From an uncultured Coriobacteriaceae bacterium (GTDB lineage: Bacteria > Actinomycetota > Coriobacteriia > Coriobacteriales > Atopobiaceae), in the NCBI GenBank assembly GCA_902772085.1, contig CACXZL010000015.1, forward strand, positions 1-14,212: a DNA stretch of 14,212 nt. Reading direction: 5' to 3'. Below, piece after piece: positions 1-6,977 of this stretch; within the stretch, counting starts at the first letter, position 1, and each line of letters opens with the position of its first letter. A program made the translations under genes and the position numbers. Under the pieces are notes generated by a model that was not told the DNA's origin, did no database searches, and saw only the letters and a list, made by a program, of their open reading frames with translations.

Positions 1-1376
1 AATATATCTTGGGATACATAATCGGATTCCCGTTCTATACGCTCACGAGGGTCATTACGCCTTATCTGCAGATAGAAGGGCAATACAATCGTGTGAACCT
101 GACATCCATACTGACTACGGTCATCGATATCGTTGGAGACGTCCTTGTTGTCTTTGTGATGCTCGGGAGCATGTTTGAAATCGGGCTGGCAACCGCGATT
201 GGATATATCATCCCGTTCTTTGTGAGTGCAGCCTACTTCATGCGCAAGAAGAACTCTCATGTTTTCCAGCTCAAAATCAAAGGGTTTAGCCCAAAGCTAT
301 GCATCAAGATGTTTCAACTCGGCGCTCCCATGGGCATTACCAAAGGCAGCAAGGCTTTGGGCGGCCTCATCATCAACAACATGCTCACTGCCTTCAACAT
401 GCCGTTTCTCGTTGCGGCATACGGTGTTTTTTCTCAAATCACGGTGTTTGTACGCGCGGCGTGGTACGCACCGGCCGATACGCTCATGGCGTTTACCGGC
501 GTTTTCATAGGCGAGGAGGACCGGGAGTCCATCAAGTATGTGCAAAGAATCTCCCTGCTTCATTCGCTGATGATGACAAGCGTCGTGACGGTTCTGCTGT
601 TCTTGTTCTGCGATTCCCTCGCATCGTTCTTCCTTCGCTCCGACAACCCCGAGGCCTTGAGGCTGGCTGAGGAATGCATACGTGTGTCGTGCCTGTCTTT
701 GCCGTTCCACTCGATCGTATACAATTTCAACAACTATCTCATGGGAATCAAGAAACTCCGTCTGGCAAATATCTACAGCTTTTTGATTGAGTGCGGCAAC
801 CTGATTCCAATCACCTTGCTGATGCTTCGCGTAATTGGCTATGAGGGTGCATGGATTTCAAAAATCGCCAATATGGTGGTACTTACGTTAATCGCCGTCA
901 TATACATTTTGTCAAACAAAGAAGGAGAGACGTTTAGCGACAAAATGCTTCTGTTACCTCGCAACTTCGGCACGACAGCCTACAACGAGATCTCGATAAT
1001 GGCTGATTCGGTTCAAGACATAGAGCGTTTATCAAAAATCGCTATTGCATTTGCTATGGAGCACGATGCGAGCGCAAAACGCGCCAGAAACTTCGGACTG
1101 GTTATAGAAGAACTATCTATATTCTTTGCGGAGCATGGTTTTAAAGATGGGATGCCACATTATATCAACGCACGACTGGTCGCAAAGGACGACGACTTGA
1201 TCGTTCGCATGAGAGACGACTGCCAGTTGCTTAGCCTGAAAGAATACTATCAGCTGGTAAAGGAGAGTCAGGACAAGAAGGATGACGAGATGAACTTGTC
1301 AATCATCTTCAAAATGTCCAAGGACGTTGAATACACCGCTACCTTCGGAGCCAACACCCTTATTCTCAAGATATAG
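1..1376 (+). CDS. MATE-family transporter with C-terminal degenerate RsbW-like ATPase domain (5' end outside window)
   Basis: The reading frame is open from the window edge (first full codon at 3), so the N-terminus is missing; the TTG at 9 is only the first start-like codon. About 305 residues are strongly hydrophobic, with roughly eight membrane segments and the spacing of MATE multidrug/cation antiporters (about 12 segments in the full family), so perhaps four segments lie upstream. After the last segment (near residue 305, counting from the TTG) come about 150 soluble residues that read as a histidine-kinase-like ATPase fold of the RsbW/SpoIIAB type: an N-box-like EELSIFFAEHGF (367-378), a G1-like strand RDDCQLL (402-408) and a closing strand near GANTLILKI. 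The usual N-box Asn is F372, the G1 Gly is C405 and no GxG loop is seen, so ATP binding is doubtful. The MATE assignment is family-level; the substrate is unknown. TAG stop at 1374-1376. Confidence 0.85.
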   Translation, partial: YILGYIIGFPFYTLTRVITPYLQIEGQYNRVNLTSILTTVIDIVGDVLVVFVMLGSMFEIGLATAIGYIIPFFVSAAYFMRKKNSHVFQLKIKGFSPKLCIKMFQLGAPMGITKGSKALGGLIINNMLTAFNMPFLVAAYGVFSQITVFVRAAWYAPADTLMAFTGVFIGEEDRESIKYVQRISLLHSLMMTSVVTVLLFLFCDSLASFFLRSDNPEALRLAEECIRVSCLSLPFHSIVYNFNNYLMGIKKLRLANIYSFLIECGNLIPITLLMLRVIGYEGAWISKIANMVVLTLIAVIYILSNKEGETFSDKMLLLPRNFGTTAYNEISIMADSVQDIERLSKIAIAFAMEHDASAKRARNFGLVIEELSIFFAEHGFKDGMPHYINARLVAKDDDLIVRMRDDCQLLSLKEYYQLVKESQDKKDDEMNLSIIFKMSKDVEYTATFGANTLILKI

Positions 1377-1750
1377 CATGTCTTCCATACGCCTTCCAAC
1401 GATTACTCTATAGAATCAATTGCTTGCAAACAATAACGACTATTGTATGGGGTATTTGGACCATACGCGTCTTCATCTCGTGTAATATCGTCATATACGA
1501 CCATCGTATCCGGCCGACAATACATCGAGGTCTCGAGGAGATGAAGCCGATGAACACGGACTATGCGCTGCCTTGGAGCGAGTGGCTGAAGCAGCAGGAA
1601 CTCAAAGAGGCCGCGTAAGCGCTGCAGCAAATTGACATCCGTAAACATATCCGGTCAAAGGATACGCACAATCCACTAGGCATGTCCTCGAGAAGGCGAG
1701 CCGACACGCCGTCGGACTCGCCAAACGAGCAAGTTATTTCAAACAGTTCC
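1377..1750. other. 374-base intergenic region between convergent genes; no convincing gene
   Basis: This stretch separates the convergent MATE and purN genes. A 64-codon plus-strand frame ends at 1618, but its TTG at 1424 has no ribosome binding site. Inside it, ATG 1550 follows GAGGAG (1535-1540) at a workable distance and would give a 22-residue peptide, MNTDYALPWSEWLKQQELKE followed by AA. That could be a tiny gene or the tail of a decayed one; I recognise no family. A dyad GTATGG/CCATAC (1445-1450/1461-1466) has no T-tract. The right part holds the stronger hairpin listed separately. Nothing else is seen. Confidence 0.5.
1695..1722 (-). terminator. Hairpin at the end of the purE-sortase-purM-purN operon
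   Basis: Arms GGCGAG+CCGAC (1695-1705) and GTCGG+A+CTCGCC (1711-1722) pair over 11 bp with one bulged A and a 5-base loop. It lies about 28 bases beyond the purN stop, the usual place for an intrinsic terminator. On the minus strand it is followed only by TTCTCG, a weak T-run, so termination may be partial or factor-assisted. Confidence 0.5.
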
Positions 1751-2362
1751 TCAGTTCCTCACCTCGACGGTGCCGTTGTCGCGGACATGGACGCGGTCTT
1801 CGGCCAGAAGCTGGATGGTATCGGGATAGAGCACATGCTCGATCTCGTGGATATGCTCCTCAAGCTCATCCACGGTCCAGCCTTCCTCCACCACGAGCGC
1901 CTGCTGGGCGATGATCGGCCCGCAGTCGTACTTGTCATCAGCAAAATGCACCGTCACACCCGTGACCTTCACGCCATAGTCATACGCATCCTGAATAGCA
2001 TGCGCCCCCTTGAAGCTCGGCAGCAACGCTGGATGCAGATTGACCACGCGATTGGGGAACGACATGAGAATTGGCGCATGCACCATGCGCATGTAGCCTG
2101 CCATGATGACGTAATCCACTTCGTGCATCTTGAGCTCGGCCGCTATCACCTCGTCGGCCGTGATGGGATCGGCGTAGATCTCCTTCGAGAGGGTGAGGGT
2201 CTGCAACCCGTGCTTCTCGGCACGCTTGAGACCATAGGCATCCATACGAGAAGACACCACCAGCTCTATGCTGGCATCGAGTGTGCCCGCCTCTATGCGG
2301 TCGATAATGGCTTGCAGATTGGTACCCGAACCAGAAAGAAGTACCCCCAGCTTGATGCTCAT
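1751..2362 (-). CDS. purN: Phosphoribosylglycinamide formyltransferase (GART)
   Basis: Transfers a formyl group from 10-formyltetrahydrofolate to glycinamide ribonucleotide, step three of cytoplasmic IMP synthesis. At 203 residues it matches the usual PurN length. The phosphate-binding loop GSGTNLQAI (11-19) is present, as are the catalytic residues of the family: N108 and H110 in NLHPALLPSFKGAHA and D146 in DDKYDCGPI. The ATG at 2362 follows AAGGGAGGGGCACCT, which overlaps the end of purM. Only 13 bases separate it from the purM stop, so translation is probably coupled. It is the last gene of the purE-sortase-purM-purN operon. Nothing is broken, and identification is secure. Confidence 0.97.
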   Translation of the reverse strand: MSIKLGVLLSGSGTNLQAIIDRIEAGTLDASIELVVSSRMDAYGLKRAEKHGLQTLTLSKEIYADPITADEVIAAELKMHEVDYVIMAGYMRMVHAPILMSFPNRVVNLHPALLPSFKGAHAIQDAYDYGVKVTGVTVHFADDKYDCGPIIAQQALVVEEGWTVDELEEHIHEIEHVLYPDTIQLLAEDRVHVRDNGTVEVRN

Positions 2363-2375
2363 AGGTGCCCCTCCC

Positions 2376-3437
2376 TTATTCGTACACCACGCAGCCAGAG
2401 CCGGCTACGATCTTGCCCATCTCAAACGTCTGAAGACCTTCGTCCGCGAGCTTGTGCCGCACGTCATCCACGTCATCTGGAGCGCAGATCACACTCATAC
2501 CTACGCCCATGTTGAAGGTTTTGTACGCCTCATCCGGCGTGAGGCCAGCAGCCTTCACCATATAGGCTATGATCGGCGGAATGTCCCATACGGGTCCTTC
2601 GTCGCCACCGCGATACACCACCGCATCAAGACCAGCAGGTAGCGCACGATTCAGGTTTTCCGTGATGCCTCCGCCCGTGATGTGGGCCATGGCATGAATA
2701 GGAGCGCCCGCACGCAATGCCCGAACCAGCGCACCCGCATAGATGGTAGTCGGACGCAGCACCGCGTCGCCCAAGGACTCGCCGCCAAGCTCAGCCAAAG
2801 GCTCACGAAGCTCATCGACCGAACGCCCTTCTATGGCCACCTTGCGCACCAGCGAGTAGCCGTTTGAGTGGATGCCAGAGCTCGGAATGCCAAGCACCAC
2901 GTCACCTTCGCGCACAAGCTCGGGGCCGATCATGCGGGTACGGTCCACCACACCCACCACGAAGCCCGCCAAGTCATAGTCTGACGGATTCATCACACCA
3001 GGATGCTCGGCCATCTCGCCGCCCACCAGGGCACAGCCAGCCTGACGACATCCCGCTGCTATGCCACCCACGATCTGTGCCATCGCGTCCGCTTCAAGCT
3101 TTCCCACGGCCACGTAGTCAAGGAAGAAAAGCGGCTCAGCTCCTACCACCACCACATCGTCAGCACACATGGCGACCAGGTCTTGGCCCACCGTGTCATG
3201 CTTCCCAAGCAACTGAGCAATCGCAAGCTTAGTGCCCACGCCATCAGTGCCGCTTACGAGCACGGGATCTTCCATGTCCTTCATCGCCGCAGCCGAAAAA
3301 CAGCTCCCAAAGCCTCCCAAGCCACCAATCACTTCCGGTCGCATCGTGCTCGCAACCACGTCTTTGATTGCGTCTACGGCACGTGCGCCCTCGTCCACGT
3401 CTACACCGGCATCTGCATAAGTAATGTGCTCTGCCAT
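2376..3437 (-). CDS. purM: Phosphoribosylformylglycinamidine cyclo-ligase (AIR synthetase)
   Basis: ATP-dependent ring closure of FGAM to 5-aminoimidazole ribonucleotide, step five of purine synthesis and the source of the substrate used by the PurE route. 353 residues, close to the family norm. Signature blocks in order: YADAGVDVDEG near the N-terminus, VSGTDGVGTKL, MCADD followed by GAEPLFFLDY, GGEMAEHPG, SSGIHSNGYSL, HITGGGITENL and FNMGVGM. The frame extends nine codons further, to 3464, but the ATG at 3437 has AGAAGGAGATTTC directly before it and yields the usual MAEHITYADAG start, so it is preferred. Third gene of the operon: 37 bases after the sortase stop and 13 bases before purN. Start uncertainty is minor. 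Confidence 0.97.
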   Translation of the reverse strand: MAEHITYADAGVDVDEGARAVDAIKDVVASTMRPEVIGGLGGFGSCFSAAAMKDMEDPVLVSGTDGVGTKLAIAQLLGKHDTVGQDLVAMCADDVVVVGAEPLFFLDYVAVGKLEADAMAQIVGGIAAGCRQAGCALVGGEMAEHPGVMNPSDYDLAGFVVGVVDRTRMIGPELVREGDVVLGIPSSGIHSNGYSLVRKVAIEGRSVDELREPLAELGGESLGDAVLRPTTIYAGALVRALRAGAPIHAMAHITGGGITENLNRALPAGLDAVVYRGGDEGPVWDIPPIIAYMVKAAGLTPDEAYKTFNMGVGMSVICAPDDVDDVRHKLADEGLQTFEMGKIVAGSGCVVYE

Positions 3438-3442
3438 GAAAT

Positions 3443-3448
3443 CTCCTT
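3443..3448 (-). promoter_or_regulatory. Ribosome binding site that fixes the purM start
   Basis: On the minus strand AAGGAG is followed by ATTTC and the ATG at 3437. It supports 3437 over the upstream in-frame ATG at 3464, which would add MKSEAEGDF. Confidence 0.8.
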
Positions 3449-3474
3449 CTGCCTCGCTCTTCAAGGTCTTCTTA

Positions 3475-4458
3475 TCAGACCTCTTCGATGATGACCGTTT
3501 CCTCTTCCGAACCTTCCTGAGATTGAGCTGCGGCCTCTGCAGCGGCCTGCTCGGCAGCAGCCTTCTCTGCTGCAGCCTGCTCTGCCGCGGCCTGCTCAGC
3601 TGCGGCCTGCTCTGCCGCGGCCTTCTCGGCAGCCGCCTTCTCGGCAGCTTCTCTGTTTGGCGTATCGGCTTCGTACTCAGGAGTTCCAGGTACCTCTTTC
3701 TTTGGCGCGCAAACCAAGAGCGTGCGGCCGTATTCGTCGTAATAATTGCAGGTGGAAAGGGTAAACAAGTGCTTTACCTGTCCCACGATTTGATCGGCGT
3801 TGGGACATTGGGCCACCGCATGCTCAAAATACGTCTGTATGTATTTGCGAAAGCCCTCATCGTTCTCAAAAGTAAGCTGACGCACATAGGTGTCGTCCGC
3901 ACTGGTATAAAACAGAAACAACGGCATGAGGTCATACGGCCCGTTTTGCTCGGTCACATACCACACGGTCTTGACGCCATCAAAGACCTGTTGGTTTTCC
4001 ATGTCGGCGATTTGCTTGAACTGCGAACCATTTCGCATGTGATGCCCGTACACGATGGTCTGTGGATCCACCATGCCAGGCGGAGCACACTCGAAGTCAA
4101 GAAAGACCGAGCCTCCAATGCTGTAAGACTGGTCTGGCGCATGGTCGAGATAGTAGTCGTTGTCGCCCGTCTGAAACACGGGAAAGTTCACGACGGTACC
4201 AGGTATCTGCAACCAGCCCACCACGTCGGGATTTATGGCTTTCAACGCTGCCCAGTCCACCTCGGGCGGAGTGTTTGAGTCGTCGGAAAGCCTGGCATAC
4301 TCAGCCACTTTCTCGTTTTCATCGTCGATCTTTTTGTAGTTCTGCCAGTTGCGGAAGTAAATGACGCCTGCCACTATCAAGAGCGCAACGCCCACCACGA
4401 TGAGGATGTTTGAGAGTACGTTTCGCTTCTTTTTCTGAGGCGCATCATGCTGCGTCAT
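3475..4458 (-). CDS. srtB: Class B sortase with alanine-rich C-terminal tail
   Basis: Membrane-anchored cysteine transpeptidase that attaches surface proteins to the cell wall or joins pilins. Residues 1-16 are basic, 17-35 form one membrane anchor (N-terminus inside), and the catalytic domain spans about 65-255. The stretch INPDVVGWLQIPGT and the active-site blocks YGHHM (H139), TLSTC (C237) and R245 match class B sortases. After residue 255 comes an unusual 70-residue tail (about 258-327) built mainly from EKAAA/EQAAA pentapeptides and ending in an acidic segment with SEEETVIIEEV; by topology it is extracellular. The ATG at 4458 follows TAAGGAG with 9-base spacing, 13 bases after the purE stop. 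It is embedded in a purine operon. No LPxTG-type substrate is visible in the window, so its target is unknown. The class is well supported; the symbol denotes class only. Confidence 0.93.
   Translation of the reverse strand: MTQHDAPQKKKRNVLSNILIVVGVALLIVAGVIYFRNWQNYKKIDDENEKVAEYARLSDDSNTPPEVDWAALKAINPDVVGWLQIPGTVVNFPVFQTGDNDYYLDHAPDQSYSIGGSVFLDFECAPPGMVDPQTIVYGHHMRNGSQFKQIADMENQQVFDGVKTVWYVTEQNGPYDLMPLFLFYTSADDTYVRQLTFENDEGFRKYIQTYFEHAVAQCPNADQIVGQVKHLFTLSTCNYYDEYGRTLLVCAPKKEVPGTPEYEADTPNREAAEKAAAEKAAAEQAAAEQAAAEQAAAEKAAAEQAAAEAAAQSQEGSEEETVIIEEV
3544..3648 (-). repeat. Seven tandem 15-base units coding the EQAAA/EKAAA tail of the sortase
   Basis: Seven consecutive 15-base units run from 3544 to 3648 without length variation, of the form GGCCTGCTCTGCCGC on the plus strand, with a degenerate eighth unit on the 3529-3543 side. 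Differences are mostly synonymous or the Lys/Gln change (CTT/CTG). The translated five-residue period suggests a single long alpha-helix. The array is prone to copy-number change by slippage, each unit adding or removing five residues in frame. Confidence 0.9.
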
Positions 4459-4471
4459 AACTCGCCACTCC

Positions 4472-4942
4472 TTACACTTCGGCCATCGCAGCCTTGAACG
4501 CGGCTATCACGTCCATGAAGTGTGGGTCACCGGCTCCTAGGATCTGCGTGGCGTAGATGGCGGCGTTCTTTGCACCGTTGATGGCCACGCAGGCCACAGG
4601 CACGCCCGAGGGCATCTGCACCATGGAAAGCAAAGAGTCCATGCCGCCTAGGTCGCTCGTCTTTATAGGCACGCCGATGATGGGAAGCGGCGTATAGGCC
4701 GCCACGACGCCACCGAGATGCGCGGCCTTGCCAGCAGCAGCTATAATCACGCGCATGCCTCGATCCGCTGCCGTGCTGGCCCACTCATGGACCTTCGCCG
4801 GATTGCGATGCGCCGAAGCGATGATCAGCTCATACGGCACGCCGAACTCATCGAGTTGCGCCGTGCATGCCTCCATGACGGGCATGTCGGACGCTGAGCC
4901 CATGATGACGCCAACCAAGGGTGCATTGCTCTGGTTTTGCAT
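4472..4942 (-). CDS. purE: N5-carboxyaminoimidazole ribonucleotide mutase
   Basis: Class I PurE converts N5-CAIR to CAIR in IMP synthesis and usually needs PurK, which is not in the window. 156 residues, a normal length. Visible motifs are GSASD (15-19), SAHRNP, the AAGKAAHLGGVVAAYTPLPIIGVP region, and GGMDSLLSMVQMPSGVPVA, the last typical of the class I bacterial type. The ATG at 4942 follows CAGGGAGACTACCT. It is the first gene of the operon, with a promoter just upstream at 4989-5016. All expected residues are present. PurE and PurM act near each other in the pathway, which fits co-transcription. Confidence 0.97.
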   Translation of the reverse strand: MQNQSNAPLVGVIMGSASDMPVMEACTAQLDEFGVPYELIIASAHRNPAKVHEWASTAADRGMRVIIAAAGKAAHLGGVVAAYTPLPIIGVPIKTSDLGGMDSLLSMVQMPSGVPVACVAINGAKNAAIYATQILGAGDPHFMDVIAAFKAAMAEV

Positions 4943-4988
4943 AGGTAGTCTCCCTGCTCCACGGACTTTTTCGTATCACACAGTTTAC

Positions 4989-5016
4989 CTTATTGTGCAA
5001 AGGCATAGACTGTCAA
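4989..5016 (-). promoter_or_regulatory. Putative sigma-70-type promoter of the purE operon
   Basis: On the minus strand there is a perfect -35 TTGACA (5011-5016), a 16-base spacer and AATAAG (4989-4994, four of six bases matching TATAAT). The predicted transcript start near 4982 gives a leader of about 40 bases. The -35 overlaps the T-run of the preceding pdxK terminator. No purine riboswitch can fit in this leader, and I see no clear PurR-type palindrome. Confidence 0.55.
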
Positions 5017-5043
5017 AAGGGGCCATCCACAAGGAACGGCCCC
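5015..5043 (-). terminator. Intrinsic terminator of the pyridoxamine kinase gene
   Basis: Minus-strand GGGGCC (5038-5043) pairs with GGCCCC (5019-5024) across a 13-base loop and is followed by TTTT (5015-5018). It starts about 32 bases after the pdxK stop at 5076. The T-run continues directly into GACA, forming the -35 of the next promoter. Confidence 0.75.
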
Positions 5044-5075
5044 ATACCTTGCCGAAAACGATAGGCAGACTCCAG

Positions 5076-5948
5076 CTATGCCAAAAGCTGGGTAACCTCT
5101 CCAAGTACTGTCTCGAAGCTTACGCCACGCACCTCATAGTCTGGCTGCGCACTCGTGACGCGCATCGCGTCGCGGACGAGCTTGCTGGCAAACTCCACGC
5201 CCTCAAGCAATGACTGCCCAGCCATAAGCGCCGCAAGCAATGTGCTTGCATAGAGATCGCCGGTTCCATGAAGCATGTAGGGAAGCAGCTCACCGTGCAC
5301 TTCCGCGAGCTCGACGTCTTGGCCCGCCACGAAGTTGCGAATAAGCCCATCATCGTGCACGATGCCCTTGAGCACGACGTTCTTTGCACCCATCTGAAGA
5401 AGGGAATCTATAGCACGCTGAACGTATGCGTCGTCTACGTCCTGACCTTGATATGCCATACCCGTTAAGATGGATGCTTCGGTGAGGTTTGGGGTCAGAA
5501 GGTCTGCACCGTCGACCAAGTCGCCCATCGCCGCGCAGAGCTCGGGTGTATAGGTGGGATAGGGCTTGCCGCCATCGCCCATGACGGGATCGACGATACG
5601 CAGCGCGGAAGGATACTCAGTATAGAGTCGTTGGATGGCACCGACCTGCTCGGGTGCGCCGAGAAAACCGGAGTATATGGCATCAAGTTCTATGCCTTCT
5701 TCCTGCCAGGCATCCAGATACTCGTCAAGCATGCTCGTGGTGTCGTGCATATACCATTTCGGAAAGCGCGTGTGGGCTGAAAAGAGCGAGGTCGGTACTG
5801 GGCATACGTCGCAACCCGCAGCGCTGAGTACCGGTATGGCGATACCAAGCGAGCATTTGCCGTAACCACAGAGATCATGTACGGCGGCAATGCGAGGTAT
5901 ATAGGCACCCTCGCGCTGATAGAGACGGACATCCTTTGCGTTTGCCAT
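5076..5948 (-). CDS. pdxK: Pyridoxamine kinase-like protein, ribokinase/PfkB superfamily
   Basis: Predicted to phosphorylate pyridoxal, pyridoxine or pyridoxamine with ATP in the vitamin B6 salvage pathway; cytoplasmic. 290 residues, the usual size. Motifs in order: AVHDLCGYGKCSL (22-34), which forms the substrate-side start of the fold; DPVMGDGGKPY (120-130), the cation/phosphate region; LLTPNLTEASILTG (150-163); and HGTGDLYAS (227-235), with D231 as the predicted catalytic base. The ATG at 5948 follows AAAGGAAGTAACA. It is flanked by a terminator downstream and a 196-base gap upstream, so it is probably transcribed alone. It resembles the Gram-positive pyridoxamine kinase group more than the E. 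coli PdxK type; the exact vitamer preference and the symbol are uncertain. Confidence 0.88.
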   Translation of the reverse strand: MANAKDVRLYQREGAYIPRIAAVHDLCGYGKCSLGIAIPVLSAAGCDVCPVPTSLFSAHTRFPKWYMHDTTSMLDEYLDAWQEEGIELDAIYSGFLGAPEQVGAIQRLYTEYPSALRIVDPVMGDGGKPYPTYTPELCAAMGDLVDGADLLTPNLTEASILTGMAYQGQDVDDAYVQRAIDSLLQMGAKNVVLKGIVHDDGLIRNFVAGQDVELAEVHGELLPYMLHGTGDLYASTLLAALMAGQSLLEGVEFASKLVRDAMRVTSAQPDYEVRGVSFETVLGEVTQLLA

Positions 5949-6055
5949 TGTTACTTCCTTTCACGTGGACTTATGGACCGACGCTGACGCACAAGCGTAG
6001 CCCTTTGCCTTCGTGACTGCAAGAAGTATCTGTGATTGTTATCTAAACGTTATAA

Positions 6056-6114
6056 GCTCACGCTTGTGAGGCACGCGAGAGCCTCCCGGGACGAAGGCAT
6101 CCGGGAGGGCGTGC
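6056..6114 (-). terminator. Two adjacent hairpins between the 275-residue protein gene and pdxK
   Basis: The first structure (6071-6114) has an outer stem GCACGC/GCGTGC (6071-6076/6109-6114) and an inner 8-bp stem CCTCCCGG/CCGGGAGG (6082-6089/6101-6108), with five unpaired bases on one side and an 11-base loop. Next to it, CTCAC/GTGAG (6057-6061/6066-6070) closes a four-base loop. They lie 31 to 89 bases past the stop at 6145 in its direction of transcription. Neither has a good T-run, so the terminator role is inferred from position; a transcript-stabilising or processing element is the alternative. Confidence 0.45.
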
Positions 6115-6144
6115 GGAACGCCCAGCTATTTATGGAACGGTCCA

Positions 6145-6972
6145 CTAGTGCCGCGAAGACGCTTTGCTCTCCGTCAGCTGCGTTTCTGAATCCGAGTTTG
6201 TGGACTCGTTGACGATCTGCTTGCGCAACGTATCCTGCAGTTCGTCGTCCACACCCGTTACGGTGCAGTTGAGTCGCACCTGCCCGTCGGTTCCCGTCGT
6301 CTTTGTCCATATGAACGTCGTGAACGGCGAGACCTCGCCCGTGGGCATAAAGAAGCCGAAGAACGACGCTCGCTGGATATTTCTCTCGGCGTCTCGATGT
6401 ACATGCACGTGGTAGATAACGGTGTCTATCTGCGGGTTGAGCAGTGAGCTTACGGAAAACGCCGTCGATTGAATCTGCCCGTTTGAGAAGCACATCAACG
6501 CGTTCTTTGAGGTGGTATCTATGACGGTAACCTCTATGCGGCCGGTGTTTTGGTCGGCCTCCTGCACCGAAAAATCCTGCGGGAACTGAGTAAAGCCATT
6601 ACCCCACTCAACGCCACCCCTCAGCGCATCCGCCACCGTGCGCACGGTAACGTTGCTCGATAGATTTGCGGTGTTTTCGCTCAGGGCCTTACCTGAATAC
6701 CACATGATAAACACGATGGACGCCGCAATACATGCCACCAGCACAATGCTGACGCGTTTGATGACGGTACCGACGTTTGAGCCCGAGGGGTCGTCAGACG
6801 ACAGCGGGTCCACCTCAACGCCATGCCCGAACTCTTTGCGGCGCTTGCGCTGCTTCTCAGCTCTCTTTGCGTTTGTGTGGCCAGAGTTGTCGACCTTTGC
6901 AAACAGCTCCTCCGCTTCCTCTGCTGAGAGAGAATTGCGTGGAGGACGATCGAAGTAATATCCGCTCCCCAT
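6145..6972 (-). CDS. Single-pass membrane protein of unknown function
   Basis: 275 residues. I recognise no family. The N-terminal 70 residues are charged and probably cytoplasmic, with a basic cluster KRAEKQRKRRKEFG (36-49). One membrane segment lies at about 72-94 (IKRVSIVLVA then CIAASIVFIMWY), followed by an outside domain of about 180 residues with alternating beta-type stretches (RIEVTVID, DTVIYHVHVHRD, TTFIWTKTTG, QVRLNCTVTGVDD). There is no lipobox, LPxTG motif or cleavable-looking signal. The frame opens at 7002, but the ATG at 6972 has GGAAGG (6978-6983) six bases before it, giving the start MGSGYYFDRPPR. It sits alone between terminator-like structures and has its own promoter. An accessory or anchoring envelope role is possible, but nothing in the sequence settles it. 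Confidence 0.8.
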   Translation of the reverse strand: MGSGYYFDRPPRNSLSAEEAEELFAKVDNSGHTNAKRAEKQRKRRKEFGHGVEVDPLSSDDPSGSNVGTVIKRVSIVLVACIAASIVFIMWYSGKALSENTANLSSNVTVRTVADALRGGVEWGNGFTQFPQDFSVQEADQNTGRIEVTVIDTTSKNALMCFSNGQIQSTAFSVSSLLNPQIDTVIYHVHVHRDAERNIQRASFFGFFMPTGEVSPFTTFIWTKTTGTDGQVRLNCTVTGVDDELQDTLRKQIVNESTNSDSETQLTESKASSRH

Positions 6973-6977
6973 AGAGA

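Noticed and set aside
1403..1648. 81-codon minus-strand frame in the first intergenic region
   Set aside because: No ribosome binding site, no recognisable protein features, and half of it mirrors the opposite small frame.
1682..2515. Long plus-strand frame opposite purN and purM
   Set aside because: It is antisense to two certain genes, has no ribosome binding site, and its composition is that of a shadow frame.
3529..3655. Array of short repeats as a possible CRISPR
   Set aside because: The units are contiguous 15-mers without spacers and encode a regular peptide in frame.
3424..4278. 284-codon plus-strand frame opposite the sortase, with LLCRGLL-like repeats
   Set aside because: The repeats are the complement of the sortase alanine-rich array; the start has no binding site and the opposite strand is clearly the gene.
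5981..5998. ACGCT/AGCGT dyad upstream of pdxK
   Set aside because: Five base pairs with an eight-base loop occur often by chance, and no promoter or terminator context supports it.
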